From: Mangifera indica | Taxonomy: Eukaryota; Streptophyta; Magnoliopsida; Sapindales; Anacardiaceae | DNA: 64,000 nucleotides | NCBI RefSeq assembly: GCF_011075055.1 | Contig: NC_058140.1 | Span: forward strand, 14,258,668 to 14,322,667 | Direction of reading: 5' to 3' | Shown here: one piece after another, positions 62,667 to 64,000 of the stretch | Layout: each line of letters starts with the position of its first letter | How positions within the stretch are numbered: the first letter of the stretch is position 1 | Notes under the pieces: generated by a model | The model's input: the letters and a program-made list of their open reading frames with translations, nothing else | Told to the model about the DNA's origin: nothing | Databases searched by the model: none | Program-made: the position numbers and the translations under genes

Positions 62667-64000
62667 AAGTATATTGGTAACCTCTTATCTTTAAGGGTAG
62701 AGAGGTATGTGCCTCCAATGCATTGCAATTTAAAAGTTTAACCGTATTGTTACACTCGTGAGTCACATAACTAATCATATAATAATAAAATTATATATAT
62801 CTATTATATAAGTATATAAATGAATATATATTTGATATATATCGTCATATCATTCGGTAATTTCAAATTAAAGATAAAATAATTCTCAATTATGTGATAA
62901 TATATATAAATATTTATTTATTTATGTATTTAAAATAAATATATATAATATTACTCATAATACACATTGAGGGACCACAAACTTTAATTATGCGAGAGAT
63001 TTGTAAGTATTATTGTGATAACTTTTGACTTTTATGATAAAGAGTTGTGTGAATTTTGAAAAGATTTGATGTCGAGCTATTCTTGATTAAGACTAGTTGT
63101 TTAATTTGACAATAAATTGTAATGATGCATCCGGAACTATCACATGACTAACTTACCTACCTGGGTTGTATTTATTGTTTTTGGGTGAGGCTGAAGATTG
63201 ATTATATCCATTATTGGAGATAATTTTAGACATTCTTCAGTTGAATTCCTGTATCTCTTGTCCGTGGACTAGTCCTAGTCGGGTTAAACTAGATAAAAAA
63301 ATTGCATATTCCTGTGCATTTTCAAGGAAATTGAGCTTGCCTTCATGGTCAATGAAGCAGCTCTGCCTTCTGAACGAAAAGATGAAGTATTAATTCTCCT
63401 TTTTGTCTGACAATGAGATCTTTGAAACTTTGGTAGTAAAATTGTTTATGCCGCAACGACATATAAAAAAATATAAAAATTTAAAATTAATCTACAATAG
63501 TAATAAATAAAATTTAAAAAAATTTAAAATTAAGAAAACCAAACTAGGAAACCTGGCTAAGAAAATGTGCTAATATTATTAAAAAAAAAAAAAAAAGTTA
63601 AACGGAGGGGTTAGTGTAACTATTACACCAACTAGGAAATTTGCCAATTGGTGGATTAAGGTAAAAATTTGTCAACTAGGAAATTTCACTCTAATTTATG
63701 GGTTCCTTTGTCATTTTCATGTGGATTTCATGTTTTATGCATCTTTAAAACTCCTAAAACTGTTTACCAACCTAAAACAACACATATTACAAATTAGGGA
63801 TGACAATTTGAGTCCGATCCTCTTCGATCCTAATGGAAAAGGAGACAGAGATGGGGATGAAAAAAATCCTCACAATCGGGAACGGACCGGGGATGCGGAT
63901 ACATGTGTCCCCTTCCCGCCCCCATCTCCATCCTTTTATATTAATAAATTTATTTAAAATAATAATATATTTTTTATAGTTTTAAATTATTTATGTTTTT
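62667..64000. other. Intergenic; family B remnant, possible LTR scrap and a GGGGATGGGG-type repeat
   Basis: Positions 62770-62960 are an AT-rich family B remnant. Positions 63245-63300 (CTTGTCCGTGGACTAGTCCT, then GGGTTAAACTAG) resemble the tail of Copia LTRs, but no partner LTR or primer site is seen. Positions 63795-63925 are a fragment of the widespread plant repeat built on GGGATGACAAT and GGGGATGCGGAT words. The window ends inside non-coding DNA. Confidence 0.35.

Noticed and set aside
63245..63300. Copia-like LTR tail
   Set aside because: Only a short resemblance. No paired LTR, primer-binding site, polypurine tract or target duplication was found, so it is mentioned only as a possible scrap.

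Overview
The window looks like nuclear DNA of a flowering plant, most likely a eudicot and probably a rosid; the species cannot be named from sequence alone. The evidence is strongly AT-rich intergenic DNA, genes split by GT-AG introns, and proteins of plant-only families: a DUF760 plastid protein, a GASA/snakin peptide, a DUF620 protein, an AGP9-like arabinogalactan protein, a plastid SWIB protein and a PPR relic. No rRNA, convincing tRNA, CRISPR array or prokaryotic operon is visible.

Layout. 1-5.3 kb: repeats and decayed terminal-inverted-repeat (TIR) elements. 5.3-10.3 kb (+): six-exon DUF760 gene. 12.5-13.4 kb (-): four-exon thioredoxin-domain-containing protein 9. 15.9-16.2 kb (-): snakin-1-like peptide gene. 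17.4-23.9 kb (-): ten- or eleven-exon LRR-WD40 gene with a DWD box. 24-37.8 kb: gene-poor, with many repeats, including a very young fold-back Mutator-type element at 33.95-34.77 kb. 37.9-39.8 kb (+): three-exon DUF620 gene. 39.8-51.1 kb: gene-poor. 51.1-52.4 kb (+): AGP9-like gene. 55.3-57.7 kb (+): SWIB-domain gene. 58.6-59.8 kb (+): PPR pseudogene. 59.8-64 kb: repeats, including a second type of long fold-back element at 61.9-62.7 kb.

The genes are ordinary, independent single-copy-style genes with no operon logic. Coding models were built by joining open exons at GT-AG sites. Each closes in frame and fits its family, so the exon coordinates are well supported even though no alignment could be run.

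The most notable structure is not a gene. A family of non-autonomous TIR elements (here called family A) is inserted at least ten times, with outer ends close to GGCCAAA..ACTATTTCCCACCCAAGG, 0.5-0.8 kb bodies that are nearly complete palindromes, and 9-bp target-site duplications (TSDs; two perfect, two with 8 of 9 bases). These are the hallmarks of Mutator-like MITEs. A separate 769-bp hairpin element with an 8-bp duplication has arms of alternating GTGCG/GCGC sequence around a pure AT core.
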